The notes under the pieces: generated by a model
What the model saw: the letters and a program-made list of their open reading frames with translations, nothing else
What the model was told of the DNA's origin: nothing
Database searches by the model: none
NCBI GenBank assembly: GCA_937951345.1
Contig: CALFCF010000018.1
Coordinates: 1-64,000, forward strand
Length of the DNA stretch: 64,000 nt
Direction: 5' to 3'
Source: an uncultured Granulosicoccaceae bacterium
Lineage (GTDB): Bacteria; Pseudomonadota; Gammaproteobacteria; Granulosicoccales; Granulosicoccaceae
Part shown: positions 8,347 through 17,108 of the stretch, piece after piece
Layout of the letters: each line of letters starts with the position of its first letter
Position numbering within the stretch: the first letter of the stretch is position 1
Made by a program: the position numbers and the translations under genes

Positions 8347-9210
8347 CTATGCCACCGGTGCAGGTGGTGACTGGTTGTATTGCGGCAATTCGTCGGTAAT
8401 TTCATACCACCCGGCTTTATCGTCAGTAAAAATGTGATCGCCGGTTTTAATGCCCGGGTCAGTATCCAGAGATCCGAGTGGAATAATGCTGATCTTTCTT
8501 TCGGCGTCTTTTCGTGGCAACAGCGAGCTGCACTTTTTACAGAACACCTGCGTGAAGAATCTGGCATCCGGTACCTTAAAAGATTTGAGTCGATCGTCTC
8601 CGGATGTGAATGTAACAGCCTCGAAAGATGTAAAGCCGTTGCACGCATGTGCAGTTGACCGACCCTGGCGGCAGCGCGAACAATGGCAATTACGTGCCAG
8701 CTTTAATGGCTCGCTCACTTCGAACGTAACATCGCCGCAAAGGCAGCTGCCGGTCAGAGGAGATTCTGGTAAGCCGCATTCTTTAACTGGCGGCAAGCCA
8801 TCGACAACTAGTAAGTCTGCGGCGTCAGGGTAGGTTTCGCATCCGGGTGAGTCCGTATTTAGTGTGTGCCACGGTGCGTTGTCTTCGATAAATATGTTGT
8901 AGTCAGGTTTGCGCAGCTGATGATGATTTCCGGCTGGTACGACCCATGTGTCAGGTTGATTTGTCGCATAGGGCACGACCGATCCACATTGATTACAGGC
9001 ACTTCTCGTGAGTTTATGGGATGACTGATAATTGACGACGTTCTTTGTATTACTGAGCCATTTTAATTGATCTGCCTTTACAAACGCATAAGTTCCGAAT
9101 GCTGCACCATGCACCTTCTGACACATCCTGCAATGGCAATTGAATATCATATAAGGTTCGGCAGATAGCTGCCATTGCACATCGCCGCACAAACATTGGC
9201 CTTTGTTCAT
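8347..9210 (-). CDS. Protein with two tandem GFA/CENP-V-type zinc domains
   Basis: A 287-residue protein made of two copies of the glutathione-dependent formaldehyde-activating (GFA) fold. The first half has GQCLCGDV, NCHCRMC and ACNQCGS; the second half repeats GSCLCGDV, NCHCSRC and FCKKCSS. These cysteines bind zinc in the family. Single-domain GFA proteins are about 120-150 residues, so this is an internal duplication. Known functions range from promoting S-hydroxymethylglutathione formation to unassigned carbon-sulfur chemistry. Its place between pqq genes and aldehyde-oxidising enzymes suggests a role with formaldehyde or other aldehydes, but that is inference. Confidence 0.85.
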   Translation of the reverse strand: MNKGQCLCGDVQWQLSAEPYMIFNCHCRMCQKVHGAAFGTYAFVKADQLKWLSNTKNVVNYQSSHKLTRSACNQCGSVVPYATNQPDTWVVPAGNHHQLRKPDYNIFIEDNAPWHTLNTDSPGCETYPDAADLLVVDGLPPVKECGLPESPLTGSCLCGDVTFEVSEPLKLARNCHCSRCRQGRSTAHACNGFTSFEAVTFTSGDDRLKSFKVPDARFFTQVFCKKCSSLLPRKDAERKISIIPLGSLDTDPGIKTGDHIFTDDKAGWYEITDELPQYNQSPPAPVA

Positions 9211-9260
9211 TGTTTTCTCGTGGTTTCAGAATATCGGTTTGATCGGTTGATTATGGCTCT

Positions 9261-9284
9261 TTCGTTGTGGTTTTCGTTGTGGTT
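9261..9284. repeat. 12-bp direct repeat in a divergent promoter region
   Basis: TTCGTTGTGGTT occurs twice head to tail, followed by a partial third copy (TTC). It lies in the 150-base gap between the divergent GFA gene and the SDR gene. It could be slippage or a binding site; the sequence does not decide. Confidence 0.5.
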
Positions 9285-9360
9285 TTCAATGTTATTGTTC
9301 GGCAAGTCAGTGATATATTACTGAGCACGTCAATCTTAATACTGTTTGCGGCAAGATAAT

Positions 9361-10134
9361 ATGACACAAAAAACACGCTTTAGTCTTGAAGGGCACCGCG
9401 CGATTATTACCGGTGGAGCGCAGGGTATCGGTCGAGCAATCGCCGTCCGATTTCTTGAGTCGGGCGCTAAAGTCTGTCTTTGGGATATCGACGGCCTGGT
9501 TAACGACACCGCCGAAGAATTGTGTTCAAAGCTGCAAATATCCTCAGAAAATGTGACTTGCGCTGAGGTGGATGTGTCAGATTACACTGCCGTTGAGGCA
9601 GCGGTAATGACAACAAAAGCGTCGTGGGGCGGTGTCGATATTCTTTGCGCAAACGCCGGTATTGCCGGGCCGACCTCTACATTGTGGGATTACCCGGTAG
9701 ACGACTGGAATCGTGTTCAGGCAATTAACTTGAATGGTGTTTTTCATTGTTGCCGTGCTGTCGTCCCGCTAATGATCGAGCAGAATTACGGGCGCATAAT
9801 CAACACGGCTTCAATTGCCGGCAAGGAAGGAAATCCGAATGCATCGGCGTATTCCACTTCAAAAGCCGCCGTAATCGGTATGACCAAATCGCTTGGAAAA
9901 GAACTGGCGGGCTACGATATCGCGGTTAACTGTATAACGCCGGTTACCGCAGATACGCGAATACTCGATCAGCTAAGTGAAGAGTTTATTGATTACATGC
10001 GTTCCAAAATACCACGGGGACGTTTTATCACGGTTGAGGAAATAGCCGGTACCGTTGCATGGATGGCTGCCGAAGAGAATGGATTTACGACCGGTGCTGT
10101 TTATGACCTCTCCGGAGGCAGGGCAACTTACTGA
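9361..10134 (+). CDS. SDR family NAD(P)-dependent oxidoreductase
   Basis: Classical short-chain dehydrogenase of 257 residues. The cofactor motif TGGAQGIG lies near the N-terminus, followed by NAGIAG, the catalytic Ser in NTASIAG and the YSTSK catalytic Tyr/Lys pair; the C-terminus ends GAVYDLSGGRATY. It most resembles 3-oxoacyl-ACP reductase or polyol/hydroxyacid dehydrogenase types. ATG at 9361 is preferred; an in-frame TTG at 9346 would add five residues. It is divergent from the GFA gene and precedes the aldehyde oxidoreductase operon, so an alcohol/carbonyl role in the same pathway is possible. The substrate cannot be read from sequence. Confidence 0.85.
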   Translation: MTQKTRFSLEGHRAIITGGAQGIGRAIAVRFLESGAKVCLWDIDGLVNDTAEELCSKLQISSENVTCAEVDVSDYTAVEAAVMTTKASWGGVDILCANAGIAGPTSTLWDYPVDDWNRVQAINLNGVFHCCRAVVPLMIEQNYGRIINTASIAGKEGNPNASAYSTSKAAVIGMTKSLGKELAGYDIAVNCITPVTADTRILDQLSEEFIDYMRSKIPRGRFITVEEIAGTVAWMAAEENGFTTGAVYDLSGGRATY

Positions 10135-10174
10135 TTAAACCCGCGAACGAGAGTCAGCCGCTCAGCTCGGTTTT

Positions 10175-10195
10175 GTTTGCGAAACGCTCGCAAAC
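10175..10195 (+). terminator. Hairpin after the SDR gene
   Basis: Perfect 8-bp inverted repeat GTTTGCGA / TCGCAAAC with loop AACGC, 40 bases past the SDR stop. A T-run is missing downstream, though TTTT precedes it. It may end or protect the SDR transcript. Confidence 0.55.
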
Positions 10196-10577
10196 ACACT
10201 GGGTAGCGTTGAACGATAGGGCGCTGAACAATCAAGTAGTATTTTTTTACTGCATATTCAGTCGATCGATGGGATTTCAGCGTTTCGTTTACGCGCCCAC
10301 CGTTAGGCGGCCACGGTGTTCGACCGCGTTTGGCGATAAAGTCGATTGCGCGACGCAAAACCCCTCATTTAGGTGTGGTTAATTGCCCCGCTTCGGGCTA
10401 TTCTGACACTAGTGAGAATACCCGCTGTTCGAGATTGTGTTCAGCTCCAACCCGGCCACTACAGATTCACTGTCTTCGCCTCGTGCAACACGGATCTGCT
10501 GTGCACAGGGGTTTCGGTCGATTACGCGGGACTGACCAAGAGCTCAGGCTAGCTAAAAAGAAAAGAGGAGAAAATAA
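10196..10577 (+). promoter_or_regulatory. Upstream region of the aldehyde oxidoreductase operon
   Basis: A 382-base stretch with no credible gene between the SDR hairpin and the first ferredoxin gene. It contains the 8-bp palindrome CACTAGTG at 10407-10414 flanked by ATTCT and AGAAT, a possible operator. AAGAGGAGAA just before 10578 is a strong ribosome binding site. I could not identify convincing sigma-70 or sigma-54 boxes by eye. Confidence 0.4.
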
Positions 10578-11048
10578 ATGCAGAAGTCGCTTCACATCGA
10601 CCCGGCGAAATGCACCGGATGTCTACAGTGCGAAAGCGCCTGTTCACTGGAACAGGAGGGCATGATCAATCCGTCCAAATCGCGAATCAAAGTGTTCAAC
10701 TTTCACGACGAAGGTCGATTCGTTCCTTACACCTGTACGCAGTGTGATGAAGCCTGGTGCATGCAAGCCTGTCCGGTCGATGCAATTACATTGAATCCGG
10801 CTAATGGTTCCAAGGACGTTAACGAAGACATTTGCGTGGGCTGTAAAGTTTGCACGATCGCTTGTCCGTTCGGCACCATCAACTACAACTCTTCGACCGG
10901 TAAGGTTGTCAAATGCAATCTGTGTGGCGGTGATCCGCAATGTGCAGAAGCCTGCCCGACTGATGCAATCACTTTCATTGATGCGGATGCAACCGGTCTC
11001 GATAAAATGCGCGCCTGGGCATCACGTACTGACAATACCGGCGCATAA
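10578..11048 (+). CDS. aorA: Polyferredoxin electron-transfer subunit of aldehyde oxidoreductase (AorA-like)
   Basis: A 156-residue protein with sixteen cysteines arranged for four [4Fe-4S] clusters: CTGCLQCESAC (12-22), CTQCDEAWCMQAC (53-65), CVGCKVCTIAC and CNLCGGDPQCAEAC. This matches the small iron-sulfur subunit of three-subunit tungsten aldehyde oxidoreductases such as Aromatoleum AorABC, which passes electrons between the catalytic and flavin subunits. No signal peptide, so cytoplasmic. A strong Shine-Dalgarno (GAGGAG) precedes the ATG, and the catalytic subunit gene starts 15 bases after the stop. Confidence 0.88.
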   Translation: MQKSLHIDPAKCTGCLQCESACSLEQEGMINPSKSRIKVFNFHDEGRFVPYTCTQCDEAWCMQACPVDAITLNPANGSKDVNEDICVGCKVCTIACPFGTINYNSSTGKVVKCNLCGGDPQCAEACPTDAITFIDADATGLDKMRAWASRTDNTGA

Positions 11049-11063
11049 CAGGAGGACGACAAC

Positions 11064-12920
11064 ATGGCGTGGACAAAGAAATTACTGCGTGTTGATCTAA
11101 GCGCAGGCGTTTGTACGGAAGAAGCCCTGAACATGGAATGGGCGAACGATTATCTCGGACAGCGTGGTCTGGCAACACGGTATCTGGTTGATGAGGTTGA
11201 TCCAAAATGTGATCCGCTGGGTCCGGATAACAAACTGATAATGACAACCGGTCCGTTAACCGGCACTAATGCATCAACCGCCGGCCGTTATTCGGTGGTT
11301 TGTAAAAGTCCACTGACTAATGCGGTTGCCTGCTCAAACTCCGGTGGTTTTTTCGGTGCAGAACTGAAAATGGCCGGTTGGGACATGATTATTTTTGAAG
11401 GCAAAGCGGCGTCACCGGTTTACCTGCACATTGTTGACGGCAGGGCGCAGTTACACCCGGCTGATGACCTGTGGGGTAAGTCAGTCTGGGAAGCAGACAA
11501 GATGCTGCATGCAAAAGTGCAGGATGCTCAGACACGTATGGCGTTGGTTGGCCGCTCTGCTGAAGAGGGTTGCTTGTATGCTGCAGTGGTTAATGATTTG
11601 CATCGTGCCGCTGGGCGCTCTGGCGTCGGCACGGTGATGGCGTCGAAGAACTTGAAAGCAGTCGCTGTACGCGGAACGCAGGGGATCGGCAACATACACG
11701 ATCCGAAGCGTTTTATGGAAACCGTCAAAGCCGGTAAGAAAGTATTGGCGGAGAATCCGGTGACCGGACAAGGCCTGCCTACTTACGGTACGCAAGTGTT
11801 GATGAATGTTATCAACGAAGTCGGCGCACTACCGACACGCAACATGAGCGAAGTGCAGTTTGAAGGCGCGTCGAAAGTATCCGGCGAAGCAATGCACGAA
11901 CCGCGAAAGACTGATGGCAAACCCAATTTAACTACCAACGGTGCTTGCTATGCGTGCACGATTGCGTGTGGGCGTATCTCGACAATCGATCGTACGCACT
12001 TCTCGGTTAAAGATAAGCCTGAATACTGGATCAATTCCGGTGGTCTTGAATATGAAGCAGCATGGGCGTTAGGCCCTGACACCGGTGTGGACGACATTGA
12101 TGCACTGACTTACTGTAACTTCCTGTGCAACGAAGACGGCATGGATCCGATTTCTTTCGGTTCTACTGTTGCCGCAGCGATGGAACTGTACGAAAAAGGT
12201 GTTATTACTGACTCTCACACCGGAGGTATGGAGCTTCGATTCGGATCAGCTGAAGCACTATGCTGGGCAGCTGAGAAAGTTGCCAAAGGTGAAGGTTTCG
12301 GAAAAGACCTGGGGCTAGGTGCAGAACGTCTGTGTGAAAAGTTCGGACATCCCGAGCTGTCCATGACTGTTAAAGGTCAGGAATTCCCGGCTTACGATCC
12401 ACGCGGTATTCAGGGCATGGGTCTCGCTTATGCGACGTCCAACCGTGGTGCATGTCACTTACGTGGTTACACGGTGGCATCTGAAATTCTCGGTATTCCC
12501 GAGAAGACCGATCCGCTCGAGTCTGAGGGTAAGGCTGGACTGGTTAAAGCTTTTCAGGATGCCACGGCAGCGGTCGATTCGGCCGGCTTGTGTGTATTCA
12601 CCACCTTTGCCTGGACGCTTGATGATATCGCGCCGCAGGTCGATGCTGCGTGTGAAGGTGATTGGTCACCGGACCGCATGCTCGAAGTCGGTGAGCGTAT
12701 CTGGAATATGGAACGTGACTTCAATATGAAAGCCGGTATCGACGGCAGTATGGATACTCTGCCCAAGCGTTTGCTGTCCGAGGGTGGTAACTCCGGCCCT
12801 GCGAAAGACAGAGTCAACGAGCTGGACAAAATGCTGCCTGAGTATTACGAGCTTCGCGGCTGGAACAGTAGTGGCGAAATCACCAGCGAAACGCGGCAGA
12901 AATTCAATCTGCCAGCCTGA
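11064..12920 (+). CDS. aorB: Tungsten-containing aldehyde:ferredoxin oxidoreductase catalytic subunit (AorB-like)
   Basis: Catalytic subunit (618 residues, normal for AOR) that oxidises aldehydes to carboxylic acids at a tungsten bis-pyranopterin centre. The [4Fe-4S] ligands are C-x2-C-x3-C at Cys295, Cys298 and Cys302 (ACYACTIAC) with the distant fourth Cys510. The pterin-binding stretch DPRGIQGMGLAYATSNRGAC (445-464) is well conserved. The N-terminal domain shows the AOR fold signature with ITTGPLTGTNA-like and SNSGGFFG motifs. AGGAGG precedes the ATG. Together with the polyferredoxin and the FAD subunit it forms the AorABC type, which works with NAD as well as ferredoxin. The substrate range is unknown. 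Confidence 0.93.
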   Translation: MAWTKKLLRVDLSAGVCTEEALNMEWANDYLGQRGLATRYLVDEVDPKCDPLGPDNKLIMTTGPLTGTNASTAGRYSVVCKSPLTNAVACSNSGGFFGAELKMAGWDMIIFEGKAASPVYLHIVDGRAQLHPADDLWGKSVWEADKMLHAKVQDAQTRMALVGRSAEEGCLYAAVVNDLHRAAGRSGVGTVMASKNLKAVAVRGTQGIGNIHDPKRFMETVKAGKKVLAENPVTGQGLPTYGTQVLMNVINEVGALPTRNMSEVQFEGASKVSGEAMHEPRKTDGKPNLTTNGACYACTIACGRISTIDRTHFSVKDKPEYWINSGGLEYEAAWALGPDTGVDDIDALTYCNFLCNEDGMDPISFGSTVAAAMELYEKGVITDSHTGGMELRFGSAEALCWAAEKVAKGEGFGKDLGLGAERLCEKFGHPELSMTVKGQEFPAYDPRGIQGMGLAYATSNRGACHLRGYTVASEILGIPEKTDPLESEGKAGLVKAFQDATAAVDSAGLCVFTTFAWTLDDIAPQVDAACEGDWSPDRMLEVGERIWNMERDFNMKAGIDGSMDTLPKRLLSEGGNSGPAKDRVNELDKMLPEYYELRGWNSSGEITSETRQKFNLPA

Positions 12921-13021
12921 GGTTGATACATCGGATCCCGATACTCCGCACTACCCGGATCCGGCGTATAAGTTAAATCTGCCAAATAACTGTGATGTGT
13001 TGGGCAGATAGCCGGGTACAG

Positions 13022-13052
13022 GACAACGGGTACGCATGTCGTACCCGTTGTC
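13022..13052 (+). terminator. Perfect 13-bp stem-loop between aorB and aorC
   Basis: GACAACGGGTACG / CGTACCCGTTGTC with the five-base loop CATGT. It sits in the 240-base gap after aorB, about 100 bases past the stop. There is no T-run after it (GTCTTGG), so transcription probably reads through, at reduced level, into the flavin subunit gene. It may also protect the aorAB message. Confidence 0.7.
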
Positions 13053-13160
13053 GTCTTGGCGAACCTCATTTATTGTAAGGATTATTACCGGCCGCTCGCC
13101 ACCCGAAACAGCTATCCAGCGGCTCACTCAAAAGCGCAGAACAAAGCGAGGAAGACACGC

Positions 13161-14429
13161 ATGCAACACGTAATTATCGGTGCCGGACCGGCCGGCGTTG
13201 TCGCTGCCGAACATTTAAGAAAGCTGGATGCCAGCTGCGGGATTACACTGCTCGGCGGTGAGGGCAAGCCTCCGTATTCACGCATGGCCATCCCTTATTT
13301 TCTGGTCGGTGATATAGCCGAAGATGGCACTTATCTGCGCAAAACCGCTAATCATTTCGCTGACCTGAATATTGATGTTGTACAAAAACGGGTTGACTCG
13401 ATTAACACAGCATCCAAAGCCTTGTCACTTGCTGACGGGTCGAGTATGCAGTACGACCGGCTATTGATAGCAACCGGTGCAGAGCCGGTTAAACCACCGG
13501 TAGACGGTGTTGATCTTGATGGCGTCTATAACTGCTGGACGCTGGCTGATGCGCACAAGATCGTTGAGCGTGCGGCACCTGGCTCTACCGTTGTCCTGAT
13601 GGGTGCCGGATTTATCGGATGCATTATTCTTGAGGCGCTCGCTGCCAGGAACGTTGATCTTACGGTTGTTGAGATGGAAAACCGTATGGTTTCCCGTATG
13701 ACTAACGAGACCATGGGAACCATGATAAAAAACTGGTGCATTAATAAAGGCATCAATGTTCTCACCTCTACCCGGGTCTCTGAGATACAGGAAAATTCCG
13801 GAGCTAAACCGTTAAAGGTTCAGCTAAATTCAGGCGCTCACATTGATGCGGATCTGGTTATCTCGGCAACGGGTGTGCGCTCCAATACATCATTTCTGGA
13901 AGGTAGTGGCATTGAGGTACGCGACGGCATTGTCGTAGATGATTGCCAGCAAACCACTGCCGCCGATGTTTATGCCGCCGGTGATGTTGCGCAGGGGCGC
14001 GATTACTCGACAGGTGAATATTATGTTCAGGCTATACAGCCTACAGCGGTCGAGCATGGTCGCATCGCCGCACAGAACATGGTCAACGGACACGGTACTG
14101 CCCATCGTGGCACCGTTAATATGAACGTGCTTGATACCGTGGGTCTTATTTCTACATCCTTTGGTATGTGGATGGGCGTACCCGGTGGCGACGAGGCAGA
14201 GCAAGTTGATCAGAATAAGTTCCGGTATATAAATCTGCAGTTCAAAGATGATGTGCTTGTTGGTGCAAGCAGTCTTGGTATGACACAGCATGTGGGTGCA
14301 ATGCGCGGACTGATTCAGACAGCTCGGCCACTGGGTGAATGGAAAGGCCATCTGATGAAAGATCCGACACGTCTGATGGATGCTTATCTGGCGTCTGCAC
14401 AGCAACAGTCAACGGATTTGAGTGCCTGA
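13161..14429 (+). CDS. aorC: FAD-dependent NAD(P) oxidoreductase subunit of aldehyde oxidoreductase (AorC-like)
   Basis: A 422-residue flavoprotein of the pyridine nucleotide-disulfide oxidoreductase class I fold. The FAD dinucleotide motif GAGPAG is at 7-12, the NAD(P) motif GAGFIG lies in the middle, and the second FAD motif is DVYAAGDVAQG. In AorABC enzymes this subunit joins the iron-sulfur relay to NAD. ATG at 13161 is chosen because GCGAGGAAG lies upstream and the Rossmann strand starts at once; the open frame runs about 105 bases further upstream without a good start. The MoaD gene follows after 38 bases. Confidence 0.87.
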   Translation: MQHVIIGAGPAGVVAAEHLRKLDASCGITLLGGEGKPPYSRMAIPYFLVGDIAEDGTYLRKTANHFADLNIDVVQKRVDSINTASKALSLADGSSMQYDRLLIATGAEPVKPPVDGVDLDGVYNCWTLADAHKIVERAAPGSTVVLMGAGFIGCIILEALAARNVDLTVVEMENRMVSRMTNETMGTMIKNWCINKGINVLTSTRVSEIQENSGAKPLKVQLNSGAHIDADLVISATGVRSNTSFLEGSGIEVRDGIVVDDCQQTTAADVYAAGDVAQGRDYSTGEYYVQAIQPTAVEHGRIAAQNMVNGHGTAHRGTVNMNVLDTVGLISTSFGMWMGVPGGDEAEQVDQNKFRYINLQFKDDVLVGASSLGMTQHVGAMRGLIQTARPLGEWKGHLMKDPTRLMDAYLASAQQQSTDLSA

Positions 14430-14467
14430 TACCAGCCACTGGTATTGGCTTGTTCAGAACAACGGTA

Positions 14468-14722
14468 ATGAATATAACGCTTAAGCTGTACGCAACGCTG
14501 TCTGATCTGTTGCCATCAGGCTCTGCTGATAATGCTGCGACCATAAATGTCGATGAAGCAATATCGTTGAATCAGATTATTGATCAATTTCATGTACCGC
14601 GAGAGCTTGCGCATCTGGTACTGATAAACGGTGTGTTCGTCTGCGAAACCGATCGTGATCAGTCTGGTGTTTTAAAGGACGGTGATGTGCTAGCTATCTG
14701 GCCCCCGGTTGCGGGGGGTTAA
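14468..14722 (+). CDS. MoaD/ThiS-family sulfur carrier for the tungsten cofactor
   Basis: An 84-residue ubiquitin-like sulfur carrier ending in the required Gly-Gly (PPVAGG). It would carry thiocarboxylate sulfur into molybdopterin. ATG at 14468 gives the family length; the longer open frame upstream overlaps the flavin subunit and is not MoaD-like. The LVLINGVFV and LKDGDVLAIWPPVAGG stretches are typical. A dedicated MoaD next to a tungsten enzyme is known from AOR operons of other bacteria. Confidence 0.87.
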   Translation: MNITLKLYATLSDLLPSGSADNAATINVDEAISLNQIIDQFHVPRELAHLVLINGVFVCETDRDQSGVLKDGDVLAIWPPVAGG

Positions 14723-14724
14723 AT

Positions 14725-15045
14725 ATGAACGGAACATCCGGCGCTGCTGATGGTGAAACAACGATAACCGATACGCGTGATATGGCGGTTACGCGCCATG
14801 ATTTTTTTCGTATCTTGCCGCGTGCCGTTGGTGATAACCCGTACACGACTCATTCCGATGGAGCCACAATCACAGTAGGAAATGGATCAGTGGATATCAC
14901 GCTAGGACCGCAGCAGATACGTAAAATTGCTTTAATGGAAGTGCACTGGTGTCGCGTGGAATTTGTAGCGCACGGGTTAAGTACTTCGGAATTCGACGAA
15001 TTTTCAGAATTCTTCCATCGTCGTTACCAACGTGGAGGCGGGTAG
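14725..15045 (+). CDS. Small uncharacterised protein in the aldehyde oxidoreductase operon
   Basis: I do not recognise this 106-residue protein. It has no signal peptide, membrane segment or cysteine cluster (a single Cys). The N-terminal 25 residues are Thr/Asp-rich and probably disordered; the rest looks like a small alpha/beta domain with TITVGNGSVDITLGPQQIRK and a His-rich middle (ALMEVHWCRVEF). The gene starts two bases after the MoaD stop and lies 68 bases before MoaA, so it is almost certainly co-expressed with cofactor genes. A role in cofactor insertion, chaperoning or regulation of the tungsten enzyme is inference from position only. Confidence 0.7.
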   Translation: MNGTSGAADGETTITDTRDMAVTRHDFFRILPRAVGDNPYTTHSDGATITVGNGSVDITLGPQQIRKIALMEVHWCRVEFVAHGLSTSEFDEFSEFFHRRYQRGGG

Positions 15046-15113
15046 CGTTGTTATGATCAGTTGCTTTATAAAAAGTATATGTTTCCAGGTTGACAGTACT
15101 CTGGTGAAAGACA

Positions 15114-16130
15114 ATGAGTAATACATTCGTTGATCGCTTTAACCGACCGCTGCACGATCTTCGTGTGTCGGTAACGGATCGTTGCAATTTCCGTTGTGTT
15201 TACTGTATGCCGAAAGAGGTATTTAACAGCGACTATAAATTTCTGCCCCGAAAAGAACTGCTTACCTTCGAAGAGATCATTCGTGTTGTCGATGCGTTTG
15301 CGAAGATGGGTGTTTCCAAAGTTCGCCTGACCGGTGGTGAGCCACTTCTTCGCAATGACCTCGAGCTACTAATCGAGAAAATACAGCAGGTGCAGGGCAT
15401 ATCAGATATCAGTCTTACAACTAATGCTTCACTGCTGACACCAAAACGTGCAGAGCGATTGAAATCTGCAGGGTTGAAGCGCGTTAACATCAGCCTGGAT
15501 GCGCTGGATGATGAAACCTTTATGCGCGTCAATGATGTCGGTATCAGTGTGCAGACAGTACTCGATGGTATACATGCCGCCTCTGAAGCGGGCTTTGATG
15601 CTGTCAAAGTAAATATGGTGGTGAAAAAGGGATTGAACGACCATAGCATTCTGCCAATGGCTGAATTTTTCCGTGGTACCGGGCAGATCCTGCGCTTTAT
15701 TGAATTCATGGATGTCGGCAACAGTAATGCATGGAATCTTGATCATGTCACAACCACCGCAGAAATTGCTGACACGATCAATGCGAAATTCCCTATTGAA
15801 CCTGTTGAAGCCAACTATAAAGGCGAAGTGGCCAAACGCTGGCGCTATACCGACGGCAGTGGTGAGATAGGTATAATTTCTTCTGTATCGCAACCCTTTT
15901 GCGGGGATTGTTCGCGGGCAAGATTGTCGGCACTTGGTAGCGTGTATACCTGTCTGTTTGCGTCGCAGGGACACGATCTGCGGGACTTACTCAGAGCGGG
16001 TGTCAGTGACGATGTGCTGGATGCCCGTGTACGTGAGATCTGGTCGGGCCGTGAAGACCGTTATTCGGAAACGCGTAGTCAGGTGGTGACGTTGAAACCG
16101 AAAGTGGAAATGTCCTACATTGGTGGATAG
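15114..16130 (+). CDS. moaA: GTP 3',8-cyclase MoaA
   Basis: Radical SAM enzyme for the first step of molybdopterin synthesis, turning GTP into 3',8-cyclo-7,8-dihydro-GTP. The N-terminal cluster motif C-x3-C-x2-C is Cys24, Cys28 and Cys31 (DRCNFRCVYC). The C-terminal cluster is CGDCSRARLSALGSVYTC, and the protein ends in the essential Gly-Gly (SYIGG). Length 338 is normal. Its place in the operon suggests a copy used for the tungsten cofactor; whether another moaA exists elsewhere cannot be told from this window. Confidence 0.95.
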   Translation: MSNTFVDRFNRPLHDLRVSVTDRCNFRCVYCMPKEVFNSDYKFLPRKELLTFEEIIRVVDAFAKMGVSKVRLTGGEPLLRNDLELLIEKIQQVQGISDISLTTNASLLTPKRAERLKSAGLKRVNISLDALDDETFMRVNDVGISVQTVLDGIHAASEAGFDAVKVNMVVKKGLNDHSILPMAEFFRGTGQILRFIEFMDVGNSNAWNLDHVTTTAEIADTINAKFPIEPVEANYKGEVAKRWRYTDGSGEIGIISSVSQPFCGDCSRARLSALGSVYTCLFASQGHDLRDLLRAGVSDDVLDARVREIWSGREDRYSETRSQVVTLKPKVEMSYIGG

Positions 16131-16162
16131 TCATCGCCGCTTTGCCATGAGTCTGTGATTAC

Positions 16163-16501
16163 ATGAGTTCAACACAGATGCCAGTATTGGTAATGACAGA
16201 CGACCAACGCGCCGAAGCCGCACAGACATGGCAGGCTTACAACGCCATGGAGACTACCAAGCAGCGCCACTTTGATTATCTGAGTGTACTGGATCGGAAA
16301 AAGAAAAATTTCAATCTCGATCCGACAGATGATGAAAAACTAGTGCTGGAGCAGTTGCTCAAGGACCATGACGATCAGGTGAAAGTATTTACTGACGCGT
16401 CGACACGCCTTAGATCGCAGAACCCGGAAACACATATCGCTTTGTTTACCTATATTGGTAAAATTAACGAACTGCTCGATGCCGACAAGACTTCACACTG
16501 A
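16163..16501 (+). CDS. Uncharacterised helical protein after moaA
   Basis: A 112-residue soluble protein I cannot assign. It is charged and looks mostly helical (DQRAEAAQTWQAYNAMETTKQ, then a Lys/Asp-rich middle and EKLVLEQLLKDHDDQVK). It has no Cys, no signal peptide and no membrane segment. It begins 32 bases after moaA on the same strand, so it probably ends the aldehyde oxidoreductase operon. Coding character is supported by an uninterrupted frame with codon use like its neighbours. Confidence 0.6.
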   Translation: MSSTQMPVLVMTDDQRAEAAQTWQAYNAMETTKQRHFDYLSVLDRKKKNFNLDPTDDEKLVLEQLLKDHDDQVKVFTDASTRLRSQNPETHIALFTYIGKINELLDADKTSH

Positions 16502-16606
16502 ATCTCGTCGCAATCAGGCTACAATCAGTAGCAATCCTGTTTAAGTTTTCCCAGGGTTTTATTAGTTCAAAATCTTCCTGAAGCACGCATTTTCTCCGGA
16601 GTTACG

Positions 16607-17074
16607 ATGACCGATTCCATACAAGCTCGACTAGATGCAGCGGGTATTGTTTTACCAGCCGCACCGGCACCCGTTGCTGCATACGTTGCCTACACCGTGC
16701 ATGAGAATGTCGTTACGGTATCCGGACAGTTGCCGTTTAAAGATGGGGCATTAACGCAAACCGGGCTCTGCGGCGATTCTGTTGATGCTGACGCTGGTTA
16801 CGCTGCCGCTCGTGTGTGCGCAATAAACCTGCTGGCACAAGTGGCCGATGCCTGTGGTGGTGATCTGGAGCGGGTACAGCGCTGTTTGCGTCTCGGTGGC
16901 TTTGTCGCATCAACCACAGATTTTCACGAGCAACCCAAAGTCGTCAATGGTGCATCTGAGCTGATTGGTGAAATATTCGGTGACAAGGGTAAGCACGCTC
17001 GAGCGGCTGTCGGTGTTGCCGTGCTGCCGTTGAATGCCAGCGTCGAAGTTGAAGGCACATTTGTCATTGCCTGA
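16607..17074 (+). CDS. RidA/YjgF family protein
   Basis: A 155-residue member of the longer RidA branch, proteins that as trimers hydrolyse reactive enamines/imines or have related roles. Typical family stretches are VVTVSGQLPFKDG, ARVCAINLLAQV, RCLRLGGFVAS and the ending ARAAVGVAVLPLNASVEVEG, which includes the conserved Arg. It stands 105 bases after the operon above and 34 bases before trpS, so it may be expressed with either. Confidence 0.85.
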   Translation: MTDSIQARLDAAGIVLPAAPAPVAAYVAYTVHENVVTVSGQLPFKDGALTQTGLCGDSVDADAGYAAARVCAINLLAQVADACGGDLERVQRCLRLGGFVASTTDFHEQPKVVNGASELIGEIFGDKGKHARAAVGVAVLPLNASVEVEGTFVIA

Positions 17075-17108
17075 ATTATCCGGCTAACTGACAGACACAA
17101 AACGTATT

